Shown: piece by piece, positions 50,719 through 60,205 of the stretch
How the letters are laid out: each line of letters begins with the position of its first letter
How positions within the stretch are numbered: position 1 is the stretch's first letter
NCBI GenBank assembly: GCA_003576695.1
Contig: QOZQ01000002.1
Coordinates: 124,001-188,000, forward strand
DNA from: Taklimakanibacter lacteus
GTDB lineage: Bacteria; Pseudomonadota; Alphaproteobacteria; Rhizobiales; Aestuariivirgaceae
Reading direction: 5' to 3'
DNA length: 64,000 nt
Notes under the pieces: generated by a model
The model's database searches: none
What the model saw: only the letters and a program-made list of their open reading frames with translations
Told to the model about the DNA's origin: nothing
Program-made: the position numbers and the translations under genes

Positions 50719-51705
50719 ATGAACCTGTTTCCTCGGGGCATTGGTGGTCTTCTGTCGGGCCTGGGCGTCGCCTTTCTCCTGGCGCATGCCGCGCTGCCGG
50801 CCACTGCTGAGCCTTTGGGCATCGGCGCGACGCCGCCGGGCTCGCCTTCCTATGGCATCGCTCTGGCGATCGCCAAGGCGGTGAAGGAAGGGGCGGGGCT
50901 CGATCTGCTGCCCAAGCCGTTCAAGAGCACCGGCCAGGCCGTGCCGCTGGTCGAGCGCGGCGAGCTTCCTTTCGGCCTGTCCAATGGCGCCGAGCTCTCG
51001 GCGGCCTGGACCGGCACCAATGTCTTCAAGGATCGCCAGGCAAAGTCGTTGCGCCTGGTGGCGCGCCTGTTCCCGTTCCGCCTCGCACTTGCGGTTCGTG
51101 CCGACGATCCCGCCCGGAGCCTCGCCGATCTCAAGGACCGCAACCTGCCGTCGGGGTTTGCCACCACGACCACGGGCGAAAGCCTGGTGGCCGCCATGCT
51201 ATCGACGGCCAATCTCACTTACGGGGATGTGAAATCGGTCAAGGTCGCCGATTTCCAGGCCATGCGCGAGGCCTTCCTCGCGCGGCGCACCGATGCGACG
51301 ATCTTCATCATCGGCTCGGGCGCGGACCAGGAGCTCGCCCGCAAGGCGGGCGGCGTCAGGCTGCTGGACTTGCCTGCAGGTGATGATGTCGATGCAAAGA
51401 TCAAGGCCGTGCTTCCGGTCGCGCGCACCGAACTGCTTGATGCCAAGGATGCAGGCGCCGGTGCCGACAGGCCGGTCCGCATCCTCGCCTATGACTTCTA
51501 CCTCTATACGCATGACGGCGTGACGCCGGATGTCATGAAGCCGCTGATCGCCGCCATGCTGGAAAAGCACGAAACCCTGGTCGGCGCCTATCCGTCATTC
51601 TCCTGGCAGACGCCCCAGACCATTGTTGGCGATATCGGCATTCCCTATCATGCTGGCGCGGAGAAATTCTATCGCGAGAACCAGCTGTGGCCGGCAAGTC
51701 CCTGA
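50719..51705 (+). CDS. TRAP transporter TAXI-family solute-binding protein
   Basis: A 328-residue TAXI-type periplasmic binding protein. It has a signal peptide (about 1-33, ending AALPATAEP), then IGATPPGSPSYGIALAIAKAVKE, the family's glycine/serine-rich beginning. It works with the fused TRAP permease 41 bp downstream. TAXI systems take up organic acids or other small molecules by ion gradient. No ligand is known. Confidence 0.9.
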   Translation: MNLFPRGIGGLLSGLGVAFLLAHAALPATAEPLGIGATPPGSPSYGIALAIAKAVKEGAGLDLLPKPFKSTGQAVPLVERGELPFGLSNGAELSAAWTGTNVFKDRQAKSLRLVARLFPFRLALAVRADDPARSLADLKDRNLPSGFATTTTGESLVAAMLSTANLTYGDVKSVKVADFQAMREAFLARRTDATIFIIGSGADQELARKAGGVRLLDLPAGDDVDAKIKAVLPVARTELLDAKDAGAGADRPVRILAYDFYLYTHDGVTPDVMKPLIAAMLEKHETLVGAYPSFSWQTPQTIVGDIGIPYHAGAEKFYRENQLWPASP

Positions 51706-51746
51706 ACGGTGAGATGCGGTTGCCGGTTGTCATATCCGGCAGCTGA

Positions 51747-53600
51747 ATGCCTGTGACGTACAGCATGTCCGGCGCGCGCCTGGCCGGCGCCCTGGCGGCC
51801 TGCCTCATCGCCTGGCCGATTCTCTGGGTGCTCGATCCCTTCGGCCTCCTGCAGCCCCATCTGCTGGTCGAGCAATTCGCGATTGCCGAGCTCGGCTTCT
51901 GTCTGGCCTGGGCGGCGCTGGCCTATGGGCCGGCGATGCCGGCGGGCCTGCGCCCGTTGCTTGCCGCCGCCATGCTCATTTTGTGCGGATGGCTGTTCAT
52001 CCGTTTCCCGGCGCTTACTCTGTCGCTCTATGGTGAGGGCCGTGAAGGCCTCATTCTTTCCTGCCTCATGATGGCCACATGCTTCATCGCCGGCTGGTTC
52101 CTGGCGGGAAAGGGGCTCACCTGCCTGATCGCGGTTTTCCTCGCCTATGGTCTCGCGGCGATGAATTTTCCCAACACCTTGTCTTCTTTGGGCGGCAGCC
52201 CCAAAACCTTTTTCACCTATATGACCTTCGGCAGCGATGCCATCATCGGCCAGACGCTGCTTGTCGTCACTTTGACGGTCTCGACATTCGTTCTGTTCGG
52301 CCGTGCTTTCCTCCTCGCCGGCGGCGCCGGCATGATCAACGACCTGGCGCTGTGGCTGGGCGGGCGCAATGCCGGAGCACCCGTCAAGACCGCGGTCGTG
52401 GCCTCGGGCCTGTTCGGCACGATCAGCGGCAATGCCACATCCAATGTTCTCACCATCGGCAGCGTCACCATTCCCCTGATGATGCGCTATGGCGTCAGGC
52501 CGGCGACCGCCGGTGGCATCGAGGCGGTGGCCTCGACGGGCGGCCAGCTGATGCCGCCGGTCATGGGCACTGCCGCCTTCCTGATGGCGGAATTTACCGG
52601 CATTCCCTATGCCGAGATCGCCTTGGCGGCATTGCTGCCGGCGGTCTTGTTCTATTTCGTCCTCCTGCTCGAGGCGCATCGCATCGGCAAGGAGTCCGTC
52701 ATGCCGCAGGCCACCGCGCCGGAATCGATCGGCCGGACCGCGGCCCTGGCATCGCTCGGCCTCTTCGCGGCGATACTGGCGAGCATCTGTGCCTTGTTGT
52801 TCTGGTTTGCCTATGCGCCGGAATGGGCCGCCGTCATCGGCACGCTCCTGTGCGGTGCCGTCGCGCTGCTGCGCCGGCGCGGCGAATGGAGAGCCGAGAT
52901 GCTGCATCGGGAGTTGACGGAAGTGGCCGCCATTCTCGTGCCGCTGGTGGTGACGGCGGCCATTGTCGGCGTCATGCTGGCGGTCATCAACGCCACTGGC
53001 CTCGGTGTCACCCTGGCGCTGATGCTGGAGGAAATCGGCGGCAAGAGCCTGTTCCTTTCCCTCCTGGTGGCGGCCCTGGCGAGCTACCTTCTCGGCCTCA
53101 CATTATCCACGGCGGCGGTCTACATCATCAGCGCCACCTTGGTGGCGCCGGGCCTGGTGGCGCTGGGGATTCCCGTGCTGGCCGCCCATCTCTTCGTTCT
53201 CTATATGGCGATGCTGTCGATGATATCGCCGCCCGTCGCCTTTGCCTGCCTCGCCACTTGCGGGCTCACGGGCGCCGGCTTCTCCGCCACCTGCCGCGAA
53301 GCCATGCGCTTCTCGGTCGTCATCTTCTGGATTCCCTTCGTCTTCGTCTATGACCCGGCCTTGCTGCTCATCGGGTCGCCCTGGCAGATCCTGACCGCCT
53401 TGATTGCGGCGCTGGCCGCGGCGCTGTCGGCCTGTGCGGCTTTCGCCGGCCTTCGTGCGAAGAACCTGCTGCAAGCTGTCGGCTTTGCGGTGTTGGCGGT
53501 TGTTCTTGTTGTGCCGGCCGCCCCCGATGTCATACGGCTCATCCTGGCGGTCATGATCATCGCGTGGTTCGGCCGCGGCCTGGTTCTTGCCCGGCGGTGA
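51747..53600 (+). CDS. Fused TRAP transporter permease (DctQM type, TAXI system)
   Basis: A 617-residue membrane protein combining the 4-span and 12-span TRAP subunits. The large-subunit core has GGAGMINDLALWLGGRNAGAP-like then SGLFGTISGNATSNVLTIGSVTIPLM near 210-240 and STGGQLMPPVMGTAAFLMAE near 255, diagnostic of the TAXI-associated DctM domain. It ends just before a convergent acyl-CoA ligase gene. Confidence 0.92.
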   Translation: MPVTYSMSGARLAGALAACLIAWPILWVLDPFGLLQPHLLVEQFAIAELGFCLAWAALAYGPAMPAGLRPLLAAAMLILCGWLFIRFPALTLSLYGEGREGLILSCLMMATCFIAGWFLAGKGLTCLIAVFLAYGLAAMNFPNTLSSLGGSPKTFFTYMTFGSDAIIGQTLLVVTLTVSTFVLFGRAFLLAGGAGMINDLALWLGGRNAGAPVKTAVVASGLFGTISGNATSNVLTIGSVTIPLMMRYGVRPATAGGIEAVASTGGQLMPPVMGTAAFLMAEFTGIPYAEIALAALLPAVLFYFVLLLEAHRIGKESVMPQATAPESIGRTAALASLGLFAAILASICALLFWFAYAPEWAAVIGTLLCGAVALLRRRGEWRAEMLHRELTEVAAILVPLVVTAAIVGVMLAVINATGLGVTLALMLEEIGGKSLFLSLLVAALASYLLGLTLSTAAVYIISATLVAPGLVALGIPVLAAHLFVLYMAMLSMISPPVAFACLATCGLTGAGFSATCREAMRFSVVIFWIPFVFVYDPALLLIGSPWQILTALIAALAAALSACAAFAGLRAKNLLQAVGFAVLAVVLVVPAAPDVIRLILAVMIIAWFGRGLVLARR

Positions 53601-53603
53601 CTC

Positions 53604-55079
53604 TCAGCCCGACAATATGCGGGTGCCGTGATCGGCGACGGTGGCGAACAGGGTCTTGAGCTTCTGCCGGTCGACCTTGCCGGAAGGCAGCAACGGGAAT
53701 TTGTCGAGCACGAGATAGCGGCGCGGCGTGATCTTGCCGATGCGCCGCGACAGCCTCTCATCGAGCAGCGGCAGCGCGAAATTGGGCCGCACGATCAGTG
53801 CGACGCAGACCGTATCGAATCCGGCCACGTTCTTGCGGCTCACCACGGCCGCCTGCACCACGCTCGGCGACTTGGCGGTGAATTCCTCCAGCCGGTGCGC
53901 CGACAGCTTGTTGCCGCCGACATTGACGAGGTCGGTCGAACGGCCTTCGAGGGCGAGGATGCCGTTCTCGATCCAGCCGAAATCGCCGGGCTCGAACCAG
54001 CCCTCCTCGTCATAGGGCGATCCGGTTGCGCCGGCGGTGATGGAGGAGGAGGGCCGGTAGAGATCCGGCACCCTGATCTGGATGCGCCCGGTCTTTCCCT
54101 CCGGCAGCACCTTGCCGTCGCGCGCCAGTGCCCGCATCTCGACCCAGTCGGCGATCTTTCCCACAGCGCCCGGCCGGTCGCTGATCACATCGAAGGTGCC
54201 GGTTGCGGTCGGGCCGGTCTCGGTCGCGCCATAGGCGCTCACGATCTCCGGGCACAGTCTTAGCCGCGCCCGCTCGATCAGGCTGATGGAAGCGGGGCTG
54301 CCGCCGATGATGACCCGCTTGAGCGCCTCGAGCTTGTGGCCGTCGGTGCGCGCATTGATGAGATCGATCAGCAGATTGGGGGTCGTCATGATCTCTGCGA
54401 TGGCGAGCCGGTCGACTTCGCCGATCGTATGGGCGGCGTTGCGGGACGGGAATATCAGCAGTCCTCCCGAGCGCAACGTCCTGAATCCGTTCTGGAATCC
54501 CCACATGGCCGACATGCCGGGGGTGATCAGCCGGCGCGCATGGACAGTGCCATGCATGCGGTCCTGCAAGGTCAGCCTGGCGATCTGCGTGGCGAAATCG
54601 AGGGTGAAGAACTTGCGCTCGCCGGTGCTGCCGGAAGAGCCGCAGATGAACGCCAGCTCCGCATGCCGGCGCTCGACCTCGCCGGCGATTTCGATATCTT
54701 CACCGGCTTCCGCCGCCCAGCTCTGGTCGAAACGGATCGTCCCAGGCTCCGTGGCATAATCGATGTTGTCGCTGATGGCGCCGTCAAGTTTGACGCCAGC
54801 GTCAATCATATTCCGGCCCTTGTCGCCGATGGCGGCCACGGCGCCGATGCGCGACAAAGCGACGATCATGCAGACGACGGCGGCGGGATGTGCGAGATTT
54901 ACAGCCACGAGCTGTCCCGCGGCAACGCCATGCGCGCGCGCCTGGCGCGCGAAACGCGCAATTGTCTCGCCCAGCCGGCGATAGGTGATTTCCTGGCCGT
55001 CCGGGGTCACAATGGCGACATTTCCCGGACTGCCCTCGATGGGGGAGCGCAGGAGATCGAAAAGATTACGGGCCGTCAT
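53604..55079 (-). CDS. AMP-forming acyl-CoA synthetase
   Basis: A 491-residue ANL enzyme. The P-loop region is FICGSSGSTGERKFFTL (about 144-160), atypical in having GSSGSTGERK; YGATETGPT is near 290, the adenylate motif WFEPGDFG near 367, and the C-terminal lysine in LPSGKVDRQKLK near 470. It activates a carboxylate as a CoA thioester. It converges on the TRAP permease with a 3-bp gap; the TRAP substrate may be its acid. Confidence 0.87.
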   Translation of the reverse strand: MTARNLFDLLRSPIEGSPGNVAIVTPDGQEITYRRLGETIARFARQARAHGVAAGQLVAVNLAHPAAVVCMIVALSRIGAVAAIGDKGRNMIDAGVKLDGAISDNIDYATEPGTIRFDQSWAAEAGEDIEIAGEVERRHAELAFICGSSGSTGERKFFTLDFATQIARLTLQDRMHGTVHARRLITPGMSAMWGFQNGFRTLRSGGLLIFPSRNAAHTIGEVDRLAIAEIMTTPNLLIDLINARTDGHKLEALKRVIIGGSPASISLIERARLRLCPEIVSAYGATETGPTATGTFDVISDRPGAVGKIADWVEMRALARDGKVLPEGKTGRIQIRVPDLYRPSSSITAGATGSPYDEEGWFEPGDFGWIENGILALEGRSTDLVNVGGNKLSAHRLEEFTAKSPSVVQAAVVSRKNVAGFDTVCVALIVRPNFALPLLDERLSRRIGKITPRRYLVLDKFPLLPSGKVDRQKLKTLFATVADHGTRILSG

Positions 55080-55296
55080 GGGTGCCGCTGATCTGTAGTC
55101 GAGGCGACCATGTCATAGGCGCTCCGTCGTTTGGCGCAATAGGCAAATAGCGACGTTATAGGAGCGTCTGCCGAAATTTCAGGGCTATAAGGGGTGCTTT
55201 ATTCCTTGTGTTTAGAAAAAGACACAGAATCATCACCGCCAATTGTGCCGTCATATTAGGCACTGGCTCTCGCAGCAGCCGGCAAGGACAGTATTC

Positions 55297-55899
55297 TCAC
55301 GCTTTGCCGGCATCGATTCTTAGAAGCATTCTGATCTTGTCTCTTCCACGCGCCAGCCGCGACATGACCGTGCCGATCGGAATGGCGAGCGCATCGGCGG
55401 CTTCCTGATAGCTGAGTTCCTGGACGGCGACGAGGACGACAACGTCGCGCTGTTCCTTGGGCAATGTGTTGATGGCGCGAAACACGCGGCCGAGATCGGC
55501 GACATGTTCCTGCGTGGCCTCGCGCCCCTCCGAGGATATGGCCATCTGGCTCTTGGCGAAGGCCAGGCGCACGCCCGATTGCCGGCAGTTGCTGACATGG
55601 AGATTATGCATCACGGTGAACAGCCATGGCCTGATATTTGCGCCACTGTGAAACAGATGGCGCCGGCTCAGCGCGCGTGCCAGGCAGTCTTGCACCAGGT
55701 CCTCGGCCAGATGCGCCGACCTGGTGAGCTTGAGGGCGTATTTCTTGAGTGTCGGGAGCTGCGCCAGGATCGTTTCATCGGCATAGCCGCGATCCTTGGA
55801 CGCCATGGCGGCAGGAGAAATCTTGGCCGGCGCAACGGGAAATGAAACCGCATTGGTCCATTCGGTCGTCTTGTGGGCGACATGCATTGGTAAACCCAT
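55297..55899 (-). CDS. ECF-type RNA polymerase sigma factor
   Basis: A 200-residue sigma-70-family factor of the ECF class. Region 2 is about 50-115 (AHLAEDLVQDCLARAL, NIRPWLFTVMHN) and region 4 about 140-190 (LPKEQRDVVVLVAVQELSYQEAADALAIPIGTVMSRLARGRDKI). An anti-sigma gene is not found on either side, which is unusual for ECF loci. A Met at the fifth codon is an alternative start. Between it and the ligase start (55080-55296) is 217 bp with no gene visible. Confidence 0.9.
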   Translation of the reverse strand: MGLPMHVAHKTTEWTNAVSFPVAPAKISPAAMASKDRGYADETILAQLPTLKKYALKLTRSAHLAEDLVQDCLARALSRRHLFHSGANIRPWLFTVMHNLHVSNCRQSGVRLAFAKSQMAISSEGREATQEHVADLGRVFRAINTLPKEQRDVVVLVAVQELSYQEAADALAIPIGTVMSRLARGRDKIRMLLRIDAGKA

Positions 55900-55952
55900 T
55901 CATGGTTGGTGACGGCAGCGCTCCCGGCGCAAGCTGGCTGCCCTTCGATAGG

Positions 55953-56381
55953 TTACTTTTTTGGAAGATCCGGGCCTGGCGGGTTGCCGTCCGGATTGTC
56001 AGCAGAGCTGTGCCTCGTCAGTGCATTTTGACGTGTCTCGCGGGGCTGGTAGCCGTCGCTCCCACTATGGTGAAAGCCCGGTTCATTTGCTTGCAGGCTG
56101 TCTTGATTTTTTCTTGAGTTATTATTCACCGGCGAAGTCGCCTCCGGCAGGGCCTGCCCGTCTGTGTCTTGCGCGCGCCTCCCGAACCACATCTTGCAGG
56201 CGAGATAGGTGAGTAAAATTACACCTAGCCATTTGATGACGATGAAGGCATAGGCAAATTGATGCAGGAAGGCTGCCAGGCCGAGCACGGCGATGGTGAA
56301 GAACACCGCTTCGCCGACCCACAGGGCAAGGGTAAAGGGAAGAACGCTCCATCCGTCATGGGTGGTCACGCGGGCCGCCAA
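55953..56381 (-). pseudogene. LysE-family exporter fragment
   Basis: About 65 residues (from HDGWSVLPFTLALWVGEAVFF to YLACKMWFG) match the middle of a LysE/RhtB amino-acid exporter with two to three membrane spans. The following 75 residues are a polar, low-similarity tail (SRKNQDSLQANEPGFHHS). Upstream in frame the LysE-like sequence continues (GLFAGAIFVTAKSPAELAAR) for about 30 residues but has no ATG before a stop. It looks like a decayed or truncated gene; a short functional protein cannot be excluded. Confidence 0.5.
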
Positions 56382-56800
56382 TTCAGCGGGCGATTTGGCG
56401 GTAACGAAGATGGCGCCGGCAAATAGTCCGAGCGCTGATGATGTTATGGTGACATTTCGTTGTGATGTTCGGGGGACTCATCACATACGGCGCGTCACCG
56501 TTGCTGTTCCGGCAAAGAATGATTTCGCTGGATGACATGACCGCCTTGCCCATATATCAAAACACGACACCTGCCGGGGAACTTGCAATGACCATGTCAA
56601 AGACTTTCGACTGGAAATCCGCACCCGGCGGTGAGGACTGAGCGGGTCCGCCGGGAATGAAAAAAGGACGAGCGGCATATGGAAAATGCTGTGCCGATCC
56701 GTCGATCACGCAGACTTACCGCTGACCTGACGCATGGTCATCAGTTTGAACGCTGGGTGCTTTTGGATTATCACGAAGCAGGGCAATTGCGGGGGATCGT
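56382..56800. other. 419-bp region without a supported gene
   Basis: It holds the degenerate 5' remains of the LysE-like fragment, then AT-poor sequence leading to the winged-helix/hydrolase start. A 17-residue reading frame (ATG 56588 to stop 56641, MTMSKTFDWKSAPGGED) follows CGGGGAACTT, but has no homologue I recognise, so it is not called. Nothing else was found. Confidence 0.5.
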
Positions 56801-58000
56801 TTGATCTATCGGTTTCGCGAGTACCAGATAGATACGGACTTGTTCGAGCTCAGGCGCGCCGGGGAGGCGGTCAAGGTCGAGCCGCAGGTATTCGACCTGC
56901 TGGTCTTCCTAATCGCCCACCGCAATCGCGTCGTCAGCCAAAGCGAGCTTCTCGATTCGATCTGGTCAGGCAGGATCGTGTCGCTTTCGACCCTGGCGAG
57001 CCGCATCAATGCCGCCCGATCGGCGGTCGGCGACAGCGGGGCTGCGCAGAAGCTCATCCGCACCATCCAGCGCAAGGGCTTTCGCTTTGTCGGCGAAGTG
57101 CAGGAAGTCGCAAGCCGGACATCCGCGGCGCGGGCGCATGCGGAAGCGGATGATGCCAATCAGGAAATCCGCTTCTGCACCACGGCCGACAATGTACGGA
57201 TTGCCTACAGCGTGGCGGGCCGGGGTCCGCCGGTCCTGAAGGCGGGGAACTGGCTCAACCATCTCGAATATGACTGGAAGAGCCCGATCTGGAGCCACTT
57301 GCTCCGCTGGATGGCGTCGGAGAACCAGCTCGTCCGCTATGATGCCCGCGGCAACGGCCTGTCTGACTGGGATGTGAGCGAGATTTCCTTTGCCTCCTAT
57401 CTGCGCGACCTCGAAAGCGTGGCCGATGCCTCGGGCCTCGAGCGCTTCACCTTGTTCGGCATCTCGCAAGGCTGTGCGGTGTCGATCGCCTATGCCGCCA
57501 AGCACCCGGAGCGTGTCGGCCGTCTCATCCTCTATGGCGGTTTTGCCCGCGGCCGCCGCATCCGCGGCACGCTCGAGGAGATCGAGCAGGCGGAAGCGAT
57601 GATCACCTTGATGCGCACCGGCTGGGGCCAGGAGAATCCGGCTTTCCGCCAGGTTTTCACCTCATTGCTGCTGCCCGGCGGGACGCCCGAGCAGATGCAG
57701 TGGTTCAACGACCTGCAGAAGACGACGGCGTCGCCCGGCAACGCGGTCAGGATGCGTTTCGTCTCCGACACCCTCGACGTTTCGGACCTGCTTGCCCGGG
57801 TGAAGGCGCCGACCCTGGTGCTCCATTGCAAGGACGATGCGGTGCAGCCTTTCGCCGAGGGCATGCAGATCGCCGCCGGCATTCCCGGTGCCCGGTTCGT
57901 GGCGTTGGAAGGGCGCAATCACCTGATTCTGGAGAGCGATCCGGGTTGGCCGAAATTCCGCGAGGAAGTCAGCCGCTTCCTGCGCGCGGATACTGCCTGA
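56801..58000 (+). CDS. Winged-helix regulator fused to an alpha/beta hydrolase
   Basis: A 399-residue fusion. Residues 1-100 are an OmpR/PhoB-type DNA-binding winged helix (EPQVFDLLVFLIAHRNRVVSQSELLDSIW; LIRTIQRKGFRFVGEV). Residues 120-398 are an alpha/beta hydrolase with nucleophile Ser in GISQGCAVS (about 224), Asp in HCKDDAVQP (about 345) and His in GRNHLI (about 373). There is no receiver domain and no membrane span, so the hydrolase domain may act as the ligand sensor or be catalytic. The start codon is TTG at 56801 preceded by GGGGGA. No target gene is indicated. Confidence 0.88.
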   Translation: MIYRFREYQIDTDLFELRRAGEAVKVEPQVFDLLVFLIAHRNRVVSQSELLDSIWSGRIVSLSTLASRINAARSAVGDSGAAQKLIRTIQRKGFRFVGEVQEVASRTSAARAHAEADDANQEIRFCTTADNVRIAYSVAGRGPPVLKAGNWLNHLEYDWKSPIWSHLLRWMASENQLVRYDARGNGLSDWDVSEISFASYLRDLESVADASGLERFTLFGISQGCAVSIAYAAKHPERVGRLILYGGFARGRRIRGTLEEIEQAEAMITLMRTGWGQENPAFRQVFTSLLLPGGTPEQMQWFNDLQKTTASPGNAVRMRFVSDTLDVSDLLARVKAPTLVLHCKDDAVQPFAEGMQIAAGIPGARFVALEGRNHLILESDPGWPKFREEVSRFLRADTA

Positions 58001-58266
58001 CGCGCATTTCCGGCCGATCAGCGAAGCGCGGCATCCGGGCATGCCGTCGATGAAGTTGATGGCACGCTCCAGGACTTCCTTTCCGAAAGCGGACATGTCC
58101 GAGCGCTTGGTTTCGAGCGGATAAAAGGGAGACGACTCGTGGATCATGAAAACTCTGTATGGCGGGGGACAAGGCACGCCGGTGCGTGCCGTTGTCGCTC
58201 ATCATGCTGGCCATGTCGCCACAAGTCTTGGTTGGGGCGTGGAGTTCCCGTCCAGATTCCCTTGAT

Positions 58267-59235
58267 TTATGCCGGGTTGTGGCAGGAGAAGCGATGGCCC
58301 TGTGCCATGGCCTGCTCCCCCGGCATCTCGTTCCGGCAGATCTCATGCTTGAAGGAACAGCGTGGATGGAATTCGCACCCCGATGGCCGCTTGAGAAGGC
58401 TCGGCGTCTCGCCTTCGGCTTCGATGATCTGGGTCGATGAATCGGGATCGGCCTTGAGATTGGCCGAGAGCAACGCTGTCGTATAGCGATGGCGCGGCCT
58501 CGCGAAGATCGCCGCCGTGTCGCCTTCCTCGACGATGCGCCCCAGATACATGACCGCCATCCGATCGGCGACATGGCGCACCACATGGAGATTATGGGTG
58601 ATCATCAGGAAGGCGGTGCCGAATTTCTCCTGCAGTGCCCGCATGAGATTGAGCATCTCGCCCTGGATCGAGACATCGAGCCCGGCGGTCGGCTCATCGG
58701 CGATGATGAGCTTGGGCCGGAGCGCGATCGCGCGCGCAATGTTGATGCGCCGCGCCTGGCCGCCCGACAATTGATGCGGGTAGCGCTCGGCGAAATGGGC
58801 GGGCAGGCCCACATCCGCGAGCAACGACCTGATCTTGCGGTCGAGATCGGCCGTCTCGCCATGGACCTTGAAAGGCTCGGCCAGGATGGACTGCACCTTG
58901 AGGCGGGGGCTGAGCGAGCCCATCGGGTCCTGGAACATCATGGCGATCTGGCGCCTGACCGGGCGTAGCGCCGTCTCGCCGAGGCCTGAGATGCGCTGCC
59001 CGCCGAATTCGATTTGGCCGCTATGGGTCGGAACCAGGCCGACAATGGCGCGCGCCAGCGTGGTCTTGCCCGATCCGGATTCGCCCACCAGCGCATAGGT
59101 CTTGCCGGCTTCGAGCGCGAAGGAGACCTGGGCGACGGCCTCGATGAAAGCGGGCTGCCCGGAGAGCCGGGCGGCGATCCGGCTGGCCGCCGGGAAGCGG
59201 ATGGTCAGGTCATTGACCGTGAGGAGCGCCGTCAT
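58267..59235 (-). CDS. OppF-like ABC ATPase
   Basis: A 322-residue oligopeptide-type ATPase. Walker A GESGSGKTT (about 51-59), Q-loop FQDPMGSLSPR, signature LSGGQARR, Walker B LIIADEPTAGLDVS, H-loop ITHNLHVV. The C-terminal extension CEFHPRCSFKHEIC is typical of OppF/DppF. Start overlaps the partner ATPase stop (ATGA). The 266-bp gap on its downstream side (58001-58266) has no supported gene. Confidence 0.94.
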   Translation of the reverse strand: MTALLTVNDLTIRFPAASRIAARLSGQPAFIEAVAQVSFALEAGKTYALVGESGSGKTTLARAIVGLVPTHSGQIEFGGQRISGLGETALRPVRRQIAMMFQDPMGSLSPRLKVQSILAEPFKVHGETADLDRKIRSLLADVGLPAHFAERYPHQLSGGQARRINIARAIALRPKLIIADEPTAGLDVSIQGEMLNLMRALQEKFGTAFLMITHNLHVVRHVADRMAVMYLGRIVEEGDTAAIFARPRHRYTTALLSANLKADPDSSTQIIEAEGETPSLLKRPSGCEFHPRCSFKHEICRNEMPGEQAMAQGHRFSCHNPA

Positions 59236-60203
59236 GGCGTGCCGAGCTCACGCGCTTTGTGGCAGGCGGCGCGATGCCCGGGCCCGACCGTCTCGGGAGA
59301 GGGCCTCTCGCCGCAGCGCGCGAATTCATCGGGACATCGGCTGCGGAAGATGCAGCCTTCGGGAATATGGACGAGGTCCGGCACTTCGCCCGGAATGGTG
59401 GGCAGCGTGTCCTGCATCTCCGTGAGGCGGCCGGGATCGCATTCGAGCAATTTGCGCGTATAGGGATGGCGCGGGTCGCGGAAGATGTCGCGCACCGTGC
59501 CCTGCTCGACCACCTCGCCCGCATACATGATGGCGACCCGCTCGCACAGGTCCGCCACCGCGCCCAGGTGATGCGAGACGAACATCACCGAGCAGCCGAT
59601 ATCGCGCTGCAGCTCCCGCAGGAGCCGGATGACCTGCACTTCCAGCGTCGCATCGAGCGCCGTCGTCGGCTCATCGGCGATGAGGAGATCGGGCTCGGTC
59701 AGCAGCGCCATGGCGATGCAGATGCGCTGGCGCATGCCGCCGGAGAATTGATGCGGATACTGGTCGAGGCGCCTTGCCGCGTCCGGCATGCGCACCCTTT
59801 CCAGAAAGTCGATGGCGCGGCGGCGTTTTACGGCGAGGCTCTCCGGACGCCGATACTGGATGGCGGTCATTTGCGTGCCGATGGAGAGAACCGGGTTCAG
59901 CGCCGTCATCGGGTCCTGGAAGATAGTGGTGATGCGCTCGCCGCGCAGGCGCCTGAGCCCCGCTTCCGTCATGCCGACGATATTCTCATCCTCGAAGCGG
60001 ATACTGCCGCTGACGGCGCTGACATTGGCGGGCAGGAGCCCGATGATCGAATTGATCAGCGTCGACTTTCCGCAGCCCGATTCACCGATGATGCCGATGA
60101 TCTCGCCTTTTTCGACGCTGAGCGAGACATTGCGCAGCGCCTGGAGCTCGCCCCGCCTTGTGCGGAACGCGACGGAAAGGCCGTCGATATCGAGAAGCGC
60201 CAT
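59232..60203 (-). CDS. OppD-like ABC ATPase
   Basis: A 323-residue ATPase. Walker A GESGCGKST (about 39-47), signature FSGGMRQR, Walker B LLIADEPTTALDATLE, H-loop VSHHLGAVA, and the C-terminal CIFRSRCPDEFARC Cys cluster of this family. The ATG at 60203 lies 2 bp after the permease stop. Unlike the fused ATPase at 38185-40035, both ATP sites of this importer are intact. Confidence 0.94.
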   Translation of the reverse strand: MALLDIDGLSVAFRTRRGELQALRNVSLSVEKGEIIGIIGESGCGKSTLINSIIGLLPANVSAVSGSIRFEDENIVGMTEAGLRRLRGERITTIFQDPMTALNPVLSIGTQMTAIQYRRPESLAVKRRRAIDFLERVRMPDAARRLDQYPHQFSGGMRQRICIAMALLTEPDLLIADEPTTALDATLEVQVIRLLRELQRDIGCSVMFVSHHLGAVADLCERVAIMYAGEVVEQGTVRDIFRDPRHPYTRKLLECDPGRLTEMQDTLPTIPGEVPDLVHIPEGCIFRSRCPDEFARCGERPSPETVGPGHRAACHKARELGTP

Positions 60204-60205
60204 CT

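Noticed and set aside
56588-56641. 17-codon reading frame
   Set aside because: It has an ATG and a weak ribosome site, but no homologue, conserved motif or processing gene nearby.
57662-58177. Minus-strand frame overlapping the hydrolase fusion end
   Set aside because: The part outside the gene (KEVLERAINFIDGMPG) is short, has no family I recognise and most of the frame is antisense to a solid gene.
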